Positions 1 to 7,624 of a stretch of DNA of 15,182 nt are shown here, one piece after another. A program made the position numbers and the translations under genes. This DNA comes from Planctomycetota bacterium (GTDB taxonomy: Bacteria; Planctomycetota; PUPC01; JACPCR01). Positions within the stretch are counted from its first letter, which is position 1. Each line of letters begins with the position of its first letter. The stretch spans positions 1-15,182 of the forward strand of contig JASLXP010000457.1 in the NCBI GenBank assembly GCA_030740295.1, written 5' to 3'. The notes under the pieces were generated by a model. That model did not search any database, was not told the origin of the DNA, and saw nothing but the letters and a program-made list of their open reading frames with translations.

Positions 1-2
1 CG

Positions 3-3000
3 GGCGAGGGCGCATTGTCCGCGCACTATCCCGTGCACGTCTACGCCCGATTTGAATGGGAAGGTGTTCGCCATACGGCTCATGCGATACGGATTTTCGA
101 GTGCAAGTTTGCGAAGAAGCAAAGCTCGACGGTCGAACCGAAGGAAATGGAAGCCGTGAAGATCCCTGCGGCCGGAGCGGTGTCGCTCTACACGAACAGA
201 CTGCAGCGCGTGGCCTGGAGCTATTACGACAAGCCGCTGTTCTACATGCCGCAGCGGTGGCAGGGTTCCGATTCTCAGTGCCGGGCAAATTTCGGGAAGT
301 ATGTCGTAATCCGTGGCACGGCAAAAAAAGCAATCGCCATGCATCCGCCCTGGGTGCCGGGCGGTGGAACGATCTTCGCCGACTATCTGCTCGAGCTGCC
401 CGGCACCAAGCCCATCAAGCTGCGCTTCGCCAACGCGATTCGAGACAACACGGCGAAAGAGCCGCCCAGCGACGGCGTGACGTTTCGTGTGTGGGCGGGA
501 GACAGAAAACTCTTCGAGCGCCATTCGGCCAGTAAAACGTGGGTCGAAGGGGAAGCCGACCTGAGTGATCTCGCGGGCAAGAAGATCCTGTTGCGCCTCG
601 AAAGCCATCCCGGGCCCAAACGGAATACCACCTGCGACTCTTCCTTCTGGGCAGAGCCAACCATCGTCACCGGTTCGCCGCCGGAGATGATGACGCGGAA
701 GGAACGACAGGACTTGCGCACCCGCGCCCGGCTCGCGGTCAAACGCAGGAAGGCCGGATCTGAGAATGAGTGGGTTTTCCCGCTGGGAACAGCCAAGAGG
801 CCATGCAATGCGGCAGCGGTAGCCGGGCGGCTCGGACTCCTCGATGGTGTTCTCGCTTTCGGCTGGAAAGAGAAATGCGTGGTCTTCGATGGACTGCGCC
901 TGTCTCTGTTGAGGCATCCCGTCGGTCGGTGGCCGTCTCAAGTGGTGATGAATGATCTCCGCCTGGATCGTCAGGATGGAATGCTGCAATGGACTCATCA
1001 GCTTTCGCTGGACGGAAAGCCGTTTCAGCTCAAGGTTCAACTCTGGCAGGAAGGAGCGGGCATCCGATTGAAGTTCGATTGCCCTGAGCGCATTACCGAC
1101 ATCGCCCTCGGCCCGGCTGACCGGAAGGCGCCGCGAGTCTATTACGGCCACGGTTACTGCATCGAAGAGCCGGAGGCATTCCGCGCAGGATTCGGCGGGC
1201 ACAACCTGTCGACCAGTCACGTGGGTTTTGATTTCGATAGCGGAGTCTCGCTGTTGACCGCGAGCGATCATCCGCCGGACTACCTCCAGGTCACACCGGC
1301 CGACAAGACTTACGCACTGCACACCCACCTCAACGCGACGCTGACACTGGTGCCGGGCCTCGACGGCGCCTTTGCCTGTGCGCGGCTGTATCAGCCACTC
1401 TACGACAAGCGCGCCGCGGGCGGCGTCAAACGCCTCGCCGGCAGATTCTGTTTCGATATCTGGGGCGGGCGATATTCCGAAATCGCCGAAACGATGCAGC
1501 GAATGATCGATTACGGGCTGACCGATTCGTTCCTGACTGTGCACGTGTGGCAACGCTGGGGGTATGACTACCGCCTGCCGGACATCTTCCCGCCGCAGCC
1601 GGAACTCGGCACTTTGGAGGACATGAAACGCATCGCAGAAGTGTGCAAGAAGAGCGACATCCCCTGGGGTCTCCACGACAACTACATCGATTTCTATCCC
1701 GACGCGGACGATTACACCTACGACCGCATCTGCTTCACCGAATCCGGAGCGCCCATAAAGGCATGGCTCAACGAGAGCCGTGACGCTCGAAGCTATCGCT
1801 GGCGGCCCGATCAGATCATGCCGTTCATCCAGCGAAACCTGAAGCTCATCAAGCCGAGCCTTTCGCCGACGCATTATTTCATCGACGTCTTCACGTCCAT
1901 CCCCTGTTTCGATTACTACGACCACAGGGGCAAATTCCACTCGATGCTTGAAACTCGAAAGCATTGGGGCGAGTCCTTTGCCTGGATCCGGGAATACCTC
2001 GGTAGCAATGCACCCACCACCTCCGAGGCCGGACACGACCAGCTCATCGGCTACCTCGACGGATCGGACTGCCAGCACCTCCAACTCTCACAAGAGAGCA
2101 AGCGGTTCAACATCCGTCTGAGGTGCAGGGACTGGGAGCGCGTGCCGTGGTTCGACGCAGTACTGCACGACAAATTCATCTTGCATGGGGTCGGATACTC
2201 GAGCCGCTACCAGGGCGGTCGCAGCCGTCGCGACCACGGCATCAGCAGCGACGACTATATCACTGCGGAGATTCTGCAGGGCCACGCGCTGATGATGGAC
2301 CGCGGCGGGTTCGGCCGCGGGGCTGTAAGGAAATACTGGCTCGCCCAGGACTTCATACGTGGCATCGCTCACGACAACATCGCAGGAGCGGAGTTTGCCG
2401 ACGGCGACATTCATCGACAAGTAGTTCATTGGAAATCGGGAGCAGAAGTGTCGGTGAACCGCGGAGACGCCGATTGGCAAGTGGCCGGCAAAGTTCTTCC
2501 TCGATACGGCTATTGCGCAAGGAACGGCGACATCGAATCGAGCATCGAACGCATTGACGGCATCATCGTCGAGCAATCTCGAAGTCCGAAGCGTTACTAC
2601 TTCAACGCTCGTACATTCGATCCGGACAGACGGCTCAAGATCACTCCATCAGTCGAGAAGCTGGAATACCTCGGTGAGAACCGCTTCAAGCTTCCGTTCG
2701 TCTGGCAGGCGGATGAGCCCGCGGACAGAGACTTCCGCGTGTTCGTGCATTTCTGCAGCGACAAAGGGAAAAGCCTCGAGCGCATCGCGTTCCAGGGCGA
2801 CCACCAGCCCAAACTCCGCCCAACCAAGTGGAAAGGGCGCATCGTTACCGCAGCCGAGATGTCGTTCTCAGTGCCCGAAGAAACAGAAGCCGGTGAATAC
2901 GACATCCTCGTTGGACTCTTCGATCCGGCCGGAGGCGGCAGAGCCTCGTTGCGCGGAGAGGAAGCAGGGAGCTCGCGTTATCTACTCGGCAAACTCATCG

Positions 3001-3365
3001 TCGAGGGCAAGGCCAAAGCCATCACAAACATCCGCCTCGTTTCACACCGGCCCAAACCAGAACCTCCCTCGCGCCTCAACCTTTCAAAGAAGCCTATCGA
3101 CTTCGGCCCCGCCGTGACCGACGGCGCCTTCCGACTCGAACTGAGCCCGAAGCAAACCATAGTCACACCGTTGCCGGACAGCCCGACCTTTTCGATCACC
3201 TTGAAGCTGGAACGCCTGCCTCAGTTCGCACGGCGACCTCCGAAGAAAATCATCGCTGTTGATCCGCGAGGCAAGGAATTGAGAAAGGTGAAATTCCGCC
3301 GTGATGGAAAGACCATCGCGTTTGAGACGAGGCAGGGGGAATTTGCCTACAAGATTTTGGAGTAG
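3..3365 (+). CDS. Large glycoside-hydrolase-like protein, 5' end outside the window
   Basis: The reading frame is open to the window edge and has no signal peptide or convincing start, so the true start lies upstream; a TTG at 15 is the first possible start inside and residue numbers here count from it. Residues about 60-220 look like an NPCBM-type beta-sandwich carbohydrate-binding module (WSYYDKPLFY, then GVTFRVWAGD and SFWAEPTIVTG). Residues about 270-470 form a second beta-rich region, as in mutarotase-like N-terminal domains of large glycosidases. Residues about 475-790 read as a TIM barrel: FDIWGGRYSEIAETM, WGLHDNYIDFYPD, THYFIDVFTSIPCFDYY and TTSEAGHDQLIGY. By analogy with GH101/GH129/DUF5696-type barrels, D624 (YFIDVF) is a candidate nucleophile and E671 (TSEAGHD) a candidate acid/base; this is inference. 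The rest is beta-sandwich. The substrate is unknown. It could belong to an undefined family rather than GH101. Confidence 0.72.
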   Translation, partial: GEGALSAHYPVHVYARFEWEGVRHTAHAIRIFECKFAKKQSSTVEPKEMEAVKIPAAGAVSLYTNRLQRVAWSYYDKPLFYMPQRWQGSDSQCRANFGKYVVIRGTAKKAIAMHPPWVPGGGTIFADYLLELPGTKPIKLRFANAIRDNTAKEPPSDGVTFRVWAGDRKLFERHSASKTWVEGEADLSDLAGKKILLRLESHPGPKRNTTCDSSFWAEPTIVTGSPPEMMTRKERQDLRTRARLAVKRRKAGSENEWVFPLGTAKRPCNAAAVAGRLGLLDGVLAFGWKEKCVVFDGLRLSLLRHPVGRWPSQVVMNDLRLDRQDGMLQWTHQLSLDGKPFQLKVQLWQEGAGIRLKFDCPERITDIALGPADRKAPRVYYGHGYCIEEPEAFRAGFGGHNLSTSHVGFDFDSGVSLLTASDHPPDYLQVTPADKTYALHTHLNATLTLVPGLDGAFACARLYQPLYDKRAAGGVKRLAGRFCFDIWGGRYSEIAETMQRMIDYGLTDSFLTVHVWQRWGYDYRLPDIFPPQPELGTLEDMKRIAEVCKKSDIPWGLHDNYIDFYPDADDYTYDRICFTESGAPIKAWLNESRDARSYRWRPDQIMPFIQRNLKLIKPSLSPTHYFIDVFTSIPCFDYYDHRGKFHSMLETRKHWGESFAWIREYLGSNAPTTSEAGHDQLIGYLDGSDCQHLQLSQESKRFNIRLRCRDWERVPWFDAVLHDKFILHGVGYSSRYQGGRSRRDHGISSDDYITAEILQGHALMMDRGGFGRGAVRKYWLAQDFIRGIAHDNIAGAEFADGDIHRQVVHWKSGAEVSVNRGDADWQVAGKVLPRYGYCARNGDIESSIERIDGIIVEQSRSPKRYYFNARTFDPDRRLKITPSVEKLEYLGENRFKLPFVWQADEPADRDFRVFVHFCSDKGKSLERIAFQGDHQPKLRPTKWKGRIVTAAEMSFSVPEETEAGEYDILVGLFDPAGGGRASLRGEEAGSSRYLLGKLIVEGKAKAITNIRLVSHRPKPEPPSRLNLSKKPIDFGPAVTDGAFRLELSPKQTIVTPLPDSPTFSITLKLERLPQFARRPPKKIIAVDPRGKELRKVKFRRDGKTIAFETRQGEFAYKILE

Positions 3366-3447
3366 AGTGAGGGATAGCAATCGTCGCAAGGATAAATGGC
3401 CCGTTGGGCACCGGTGAATCCTACGGCAGCCTTCGGCCGCAGCCAAA

Positions 3448-3560
3448 ATCTTTGTCTTAATCTCCGTCTTAATCTTCGTCCTGACTTCTGGTTCGTAACC
3501 ATCTGAGATTATGAGGACTTAAAAGAAGACATAGATTAAGACGAGGATTAAGACAAAGAT
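3448..3560. repeat. Inverted pair 1 of degenerate hexamer repeats
   Basis: The 33 bases at 3448-3480 are the reverse complement of 3528-3560 with four mismatches. The outer 15 bases (ATCTTTGTCTTAATC, 3448-3462) match perfectly, and the loop is 47 bases. On the right arm the sequence reads as hexamers ATTAAG, ACGAGG, ATTAAG, ACAAAG, followed by ATAAGT, ACACGT, ACACCG, so the underlying unit is about ATTAAGACGARG (period 6, weaker period 12). The loop contains another small stem, GGTT-CGT-AACC (3490-3500). I recall degenerate hexamer tracts of this kind in PVC-type genomes but cannot verify that here. Confidence 0.8.
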
Positions 3561-3596
3561 AAGTACACGTACACCGCGCAGAAGTTTCGATGCAGA

Positions 3597-3698
3597 TCTT
3601 AATCGTCGTCTTTCTCCTCGTCTTAATCTCCGATTCGGAATCCTGATTCTTGATGCCGGTGCAAGAGATTAAGACGAAGAGAAGGACGATGATTACGA
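3597..3698. repeat. Inverted pair 2 of degenerate hexamer repeats
   Basis: The 34 bases at 3597-3630 are the reverse complement of 3665-3698 with four mismatches, including a perfect 13-base block (GAGATTAAGACGA at 3665-3677). The right arm reads ATTAAG, ACGAAG, AGAAGG, ACGATG, ATTACG, the same consensus and phase as pair 1. The four arms over 3448-3698 therefore alternate minus, plus, minus, plus. The last arm ends 40 bp before the URO-D gene start. Confidence 0.8.
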
Positions 3699-3738
3699 AC
3701 CAACTGTTACGACCATCAGACACATCCTGGATACCACC

Positions 3739-4833
3739 ATGACCGGAATCGAAATCGCCTTAGGCACACTCAACATGGAACCCGTCGATGAGCCTTGCAT
3801 CCTGAGCTGCTGGGTCATGAAGCCGGAGTTTTTCGAGACGGTCACCGGCCGTGATTTTTTTGATGACCCCACCGCAGTGGCCTGCGAGACGTTTCGACGG
3901 ATCGGCGTTAATCTCTGTCCGCAGTTGGCGCTGCCTTACGCGCGGGGCAAGCCCAGCACTGGTGACTGGAAAGCTCACTACGAAGCCAGCACTGGCAGAT
4001 ATCGCGGCCCGGAGGAGGTGAAGGACGCCATCGAGAACTTACCGGAACCGGAAGAAATCATCCGTGACTTCAATCACGAAAAGACTCGCGACGATTATGC
4101 GGGCCACATTCAGGGGATGCGAGAACGCACCGGAGACGACGTCCTCTGGATTTCGGGCTTCGGTCAGACGGACTTCATGGGCGGGTACACCCGCTGGGGT
4201 TACGAGAACTACCTGGAATGCATGGCGCTCTACCCGGAACACATTCGGCGCTACTGGGATCACAGCGGAGAATCAGCCCGCCTGCGGAACTGTGCCATCG
4301 TCGATGCCATCCGAGAGAACGACCTGGCCCCCTTCGTCTACGGCGGGCAGGACATCTGTTTCAACGACGGGCCCATCTGCTCACCTGCGATGCTGCGCGA
4401 GTATTACTTTCCATCACTGAAGCGTGCGGTCGAGCCGCTCATCGAAAACGACGTCCGCATCATCTGGCACTGCGACGGCCATATCCTTCCAATCCTCGAT
4501 GACCTCATTGATCTTGGCGTTTCCGGATTCCAGGGCTTTCAAGAGGAGATGGGAACCACCCTCGAAGATATGGTAAAGGTCAAAACGAAGTGGGGACAGA
4601 AGCCGATCTTCTGGGGCAGCGTTTCCGTGACCTCTACGCTGCCTTTCGGAACGGTCGAAGACGTGAAAAGAAAGGTGGAGCATTGCTTTGAGTTGGCCGC
4701 GCCTGGCGGCGGCTTTGGTCTGGCGTCGACCAGCTCGATCCTGCCGGAGACTCCGACAGAAAACATCCTGGCTCTCTATGAACACGGCCGCGAATATGGA
4801 AGGAAGTTTCTGAGGAACGAAGCAACTGTCTGA
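3739..4833 (+). CDS. URO-D family protein, not HemE (possible methyltransferase-like role)
   Basis: This 364-residue protein has the length and fold signature of the uroporphyrinogen decarboxylase superfamily. Visible blocks are the central YLECMALYPEHIRRYWD helix region, APFVYGGQDICFNDGPICSP, the strand and turn IIWHCDGHILPILDDLIDLGV (residues 241-261), and the C-terminal PETPTENILALYEHGREYG typical of URO-D proteins. It lacks the N-terminal arginine motif of true HemE (MRQAGRYLPEY type), so haem synthesis is unlikely. In the methylcobamide:CoM methyltransferases MtaA/MtbA the zinc site is H-x-C plus a later Cys in an APGC-like turn; here the turn reads H244-C-D246-G and APGGG (321-325), so the cysteines are not in register. 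Activity and substrate are therefore unknown. The ATG at 3739 has no clear Shine-Dalgarno sequence but begins right where family similarity should start. The upstream neighbour is the glycosidase-like gene. Confidence 0.85.
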   Translation: MTGIEIALGTLNMEPVDEPCILSCWVMKPEFFETVTGRDFFDDPTAVACETFRRIGVNLCPQLALPYARGKPSTGDWKAHYEASTGRYRGPEEVKDAIENLPEPEEIIRDFNHEKTRDDYAGHIQGMRERTGDDVLWISGFGQTDFMGGYTRWGYENYLECMALYPEHIRRYWDHSGESARLRNCAIVDAIRENDLAPFVYGGQDICFNDGPICSPAMLREYYFPSLKRAVEPLIENDVRIIWHCDGHILPILDDLIDLGVSGFQGFQEEMGTTLEDMVKVKTKWGQKPIFWGSVSVTSTLPFGTVEDVKRKVEHCFELAAPGGGFGLASTSSILPETPTENILALYEHGREYGRKFLRNEATV

Positions 4834-4842
4834 ATCGGAATT

Positions 4843-4878
4843 GCTGGCGTAAGCCGCCTGTTCGCGGCTCAGGCTAGC
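4843..4878. terminator. Two-tier hairpin after the URO-D gene
   Basis: Nine bases after the URO-D stop is AGCCGC (4852-4857), loop CTGTTC, GCGGCT (4864-4869), a perfect 6-bp stem. An outer stem GCTGGC (4843-4848) with GCTAGC (4873-4878) pairs with one G-U, separated by a 3x3 internal loop. It has no T tract, so factor-independent termination is only possible, but the position between convergent genes fits a 3'-end structure. Confidence 0.45.
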
Positions 4879-4885
4879 ATTGTTA

Positions 4886-4904
4886 ACCGGATGCCTAATC
4901 CGGT
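4886..4904. terminator. Hairpin over the stop codon of the histidine kinase
   Basis: ACCGGAT (4886-4892), loop GCCTA, ATCCGGT (4898-4904) is a perfect 7-bp stem. The loop contains the kinase stop codon (4895-4897, TAG on the minus strand). No U-rich tail follows on either strand. It may protect or end the kinase transcript; function is inferred from position only. Confidence 0.4.
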
Positions 4905-7444
4905 GTCACCCGGTCTCTGGCCTTTGGTTTGGACGGGAAGGTAAAACAGAACATTGAGCCTTCGCCCGGCTCCGATTCGACCCAGATTCGACCGCCGTGA
5001 AGCTCGACGATCTTTTTGCAGATGGCCAGCCCGACACCGGTGCCGGGATACTCCTGCGGCGTATGGAGGCGCCGGAAGACCGCGAAGATGGCCTCGAGAT
5101 GCTCCGGGGGGATGCCGATGCCGTTGTCGCTTACAGCGAATCGCCATTCGCCTTCTTCAAGTTTAGAGGTCACGTGGATTTCAGGTGGCTTCTCGCCGCG
5201 GTACTTGATGCCGTTGCTTACCAGATTCTGAAGAAGCTGAACCATCTGCGAGCGATTCGCCTCAAGGGTGGGCAGCCCTTCCTGTTTCACGACCGCGCCG
5301 CTTTCTTCGATGTCGGCCTGAAGATTAGCTACGGCCAGGTCAAAGGCTTCCGAACAGTCCGTTCGTTCTGGCGCCTCCTCTTCACTTCCGACGCGGGAGA
5401 AGGCCAGGAGGTCCCTGATGAGCGTCTGCATGCTGTCCGCGCCCTCAACGATGTGTCTGATGAATCCCTCGGCCTTCGCATCCAATTCTCCTTCGCAATG
5501 TTTCGTGAGAAGCTGCGCAAAGCTGATACAGGTCCGTAGGGGGGTCTGCAGATCGTGCGAGATTATGTAGGCGTATTGTTCGAGTTCGGCATTGGAGCGA
5601 GCGAGTTCCTGTGTGCGCGATGCAACCATCTCTTCCAGGTGTTCCCGGTGCTGCGCCAGTTCAACATCGGCCCGCTTGGTCCGCAATGCCTCGACCATGG
5701 CCACGGAAAGGGCCTCTACGGCTTCCTGATCGTGGAGTTCATAACCCCCTTCTTTGTTGGCCAGACTGATCATGCCGACGACTTTACCCTCGTGGATGAA
5801 AGGAACGCCCAGGAAGGCGCGCACTGGGGGATGGCCCTCGGGGAACCCGACCCGATCAGCATGGGTTGCGATCTCGTCTTCGTTGACGATTCGCGGTTTG
5901 CCCTCCCGGATCGTGGATCGGTCAATGCCCCGGATGGGCATGCTCACGGTGTTTCTTCTTGCGTCTTCCACGGCCATGTCGCAGGCATCCCATCCGGGAT
6001 TGCTGATGGCGATGGTATCGAAGAGCCCGTCCTCGTTGACCTCTACGAAACAGCCGAACTTGCTGCCGGTAAGTCTCTCGGCTACGGCAAGGCAAATCTT
6101 GCCCAGTTCCTCTTCGGTCTCACAGGTGAGGGCCTCGCTGAGAACTTCGTTGACAGCTTCCAGCACCGCGGCATTCCGAGAGACCTCCTCCTCCGCGGTG
6201 CGGTACTGGTCTATCATGGCATGGAGATCGGACGCCATTTCGTTAAGGGAGTCGGCAAGTGTGCCCAATTCATCGGAGGATGAGACATCAGCCTGTGCCT
6301 TTAAATCTCCTTCTCCCACTCTTTTAGCGTGCTCGGCAAGACGAACGATCGGGCGTGACATTCTCCCCCCGACCAGCCAGGCCCACAACGCAAGCAGCAG
6401 AATGAGAGCCGCCCCTGAAACCAGGATCAGCCTTGCCGTTTCAGCGGCAGAAGCAAGAGCCATGTCCATACTCTCAGCCACAACAATGAACCATCCTTCT
6501 CCCACATTTCCCTGTTTATGGTTGGCTGACGCGGATCTGCCCCCGAAACCATATTCAGAAGAGCCGCGCGTGATCGGGACCTGGGCAAAAGCAAACACCT
6601 TGTCTATTCCATTTTCTTTCGAAAGCACTGATCCTGTGTGGACAGCTTGCATCTTGTCGAGAAGTTCCTTCGGTACGCTGGAACTCAAGGGAACTCTCCC
6701 CTTTTCATAAACAATTCGTCCGGCAGATCGTACGATCTTGCGAGTCCTGCTGTCTTCACCATCATCACTCTTGACGACCAGGCTCAGCCCACCGATCACG
6801 TTCAGATTGGATTTCAGGATCCCAATGATCTGCTCATCCTTAATGATGGGGACCACGACCCCAAGCACGTATCCCTGGACACTCTCGTCATAGCCGCGGT
6901 CATCGAAAAAGGTCCGTCCCTCGCCTGCGCTGTAGGCTGCAAGCCACCAGTATTTGTGGGCATGGGCGAGGGTTGTCAGCTTCCCCGTCGTGGCAATGAT
7001 GACCCCATAGCGATTGGTGATGAATATCTCGCCGTACTCGTCAGGCAAGATGCTCTGTTGTTTTCTCAGATAGTCGGCCGAAGGGTTGGCCATGTAGGCC
7101 CGAACAAACGGCTCGCCAGGTTCTTTGGCAGCCTTCCATTTCTCGTTCAATTCTTCAATTCTTCGACTTCTTTCATCGTCAGGAAAGCCTTCGAATTCGC
7201 CGTTGCTGTCGGCAAGGGCCCGAGTGATTACAGGACTGCTGGCAAGGGTGCGCGCTATCTTCGATTTCTCGACCAGGAAGATGTCAATATCCTTGCCATT
7301 CTCCTTCGCTAGTGAAAGATATTTCTCTATCGAGCTTTCCAATGCATTGGCACGCGCAATGAAGTAATAGCCGGTGCAGATAGCTACCAGAAAGGCGCTC
7401 CCATAGACGAACGCTGATAGGGAATACTTCTGATGGATTTTCAT
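4895..7444 (-). CDS. Membrane sensor histidine kinase (Cache-like, HAMP, GAF, HisKA, HATPase)
   Basis: The 849-residue protein is a complete sensor kinase. Transmembrane helix 1 is about residues 11-30 and helix 2 about 337-358; between them is a 300-residue periplasmic Cache-like sensor with the typical block EIFITNRYGVIIATT (139-153) and a second part near 190-225. HAMP follows at about 357-412 (MSRPIVRLAEHAKRVGEGD), then a GAF domain at about 428-590 (FLGVPFIHEGKVVGMISLAN), a coiled-coil linker, HisKA with phospho-acceptor H630 in SHDLQTPLRT, and an ATPase domain with the N box NLVSNGIKY (740-748), DNGIGIP (773-779) and GTGVGLAI (801-808). No receiver domain is attached. The ATG at 7444 is preceded by only a weak purine run. 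It autophosphorylates on H630 and would need a separate response regulator; the one at 8309-9088 is the nearest candidate. The ligand is unknown. Confidence 0.95.
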   Translation of the reverse strand: MKIHQKYSLSAFVYGSAFLVAICTGYYFIARANALESSIEKYLSLAKENGKDIDIFLVEKSKIARTLASSPVITRALADSNGEFEGFPDDERSRRIEELNEKWKAAKEPGEPFVRAYMANPSADYLRKQQSILPDEYGEIFITNRYGVIIATTGKLTTLAHAHKYWWLAAYSAGEGRTFFDDRGYDESVQGYVLGVVVPIIKDEQIIGILKSNLNVIGGLSLVVKSDDGEDSRTRKIVRSAGRIVYEKGRVPLSSSVPKELLDKMQAVHTGSVLSKENGIDKVFAFAQVPITRGSSEYGFGGRSASANHKQGNVGEGWFIVVAESMDMALASAAETARLILVSGAALILLLALWAWLVGGRMSRPIVRLAEHAKRVGEGDLKAQADVSSSDELGTLADSLNEMASDLHAMIDQYRTAEEEVSRNAAVLEAVNEVLSEALTCETEEELGKICLAVAERLTGSKFGCFVEVNEDGLFDTIAISNPGWDACDMAVEDARRNTVSMPIRGIDRSTIREGKPRIVNEDEIATHADRVGFPEGHPPVRAFLGVPFIHEGKVVGMISLANKEGGYELHDQEAVEALSVAMVEALRTKRADVELAQHREHLEEMVASRTQELARSNAELEQYAYIISHDLQTPLRTCISFAQLLTKHCEGELDAKAEGFIRHIVEGADSMQTLIRDLLAFSRVGSEEEAPERTDCSEAFDLAVANLQADIEESGAVVKQEGLPTLEANRSQMVQLLQNLVSNGIKYRGEKPPEIHVTSKLEEGEWRFAVSDNGIGIPPEHLEAIFAVFRRLHTPQEYPGTGVGLAICKKIVELHGGRIWVESEPGEGSMFCFTFPSKPKARDRVTPD

Positions 7445-7624
7445 CTCTGGTTCTCGTTGCAGGAGTACTCTAGGATCATTGACGTTATATCCGTGCGAGG
7501 CCGGTCGTTCTAAAGGGTCAGTCTCAATCCAATGGCAACACCCAGTCCGTCGAGTGCACGATTTGCTTTTGGGAATTCGTTGTAACGAAGCTCAGAGAGG
7601 TCCGGCGTTCTCTTCCAGAGGGGG
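7445..7624. other. Gap after the truncated kinase, possible mobile-element remnant
   Basis: This 180-bp stretch lies exactly where the rest of the truncated kinase gene should be, yet translations of it in all frames show no kinase motif. The heptamer GGGTCAG occurs twice in the same orientation (7515-7521 and, just inside the pseudogene edge, 7622-7628). I have a vague recollection of such motifs near REP/RAYT-type transposon remnants; this is weak. I see no intact transposase, terminal inverted repeats or target duplication. Confidence 0.25.

Larger units (their letters stand above)
3366..3738. other. 373-bp intergenic region without a gene
   Basis: No credible coding region is seen. The first 80 bases contain only weak stems (GCCC-GTT-GGGC near 3399-3409; CGGC/GCCG at 3424-3427 and 3436-3439), with no run of T that would make a convincing terminator. 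The remainder is dominated by the degenerate hexamer repeats annotated separately. A minus-strand open frame at 3469-3723 encodes an 84-residue peptide, but its composition follows the repeat and it resembles nothing I know. There is no strong Shine-Dalgarno sequence before the ATG at 3739. Confidence 0.7.

Noticed and set aside
3448..3698. CRISPR array
   Set aside because: The repeats are degenerate hexamers in alternating orientation with no constant repeat, no regular spacer length and no cas gene nearby.
3469..3723. Minus-strand 84-residue open frame with a hydrophobic, lipoprotein-like start
   Set aside because: It is composed almost entirely of the degenerate hexamer repeat; the hydrophobic stretch arises from the repeat composition and there is no convincing ribosome site.
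3739..4833. Annotation as hemE
   Set aside because: The N-terminal arginine motif of uroporphyrinogen decarboxylase is absent and the context is not tetrapyrrole synthesis.
5555..6283. Plus-strand 242-codon open frame inside the histidine kinase gene
   Set aside because: It lies antisense to a clearly coding kinase with all domain motifs intact; long antisense frames are expected with this codon usage.
7460..7500. Sigma-70 promoter for the kinase (TATAAC on the minus strand near 7485)
   Set aside because: The only possible -35 match, TTTAGA, is poor and the spacing is 19 bp, so it is not distinguishable from chance.
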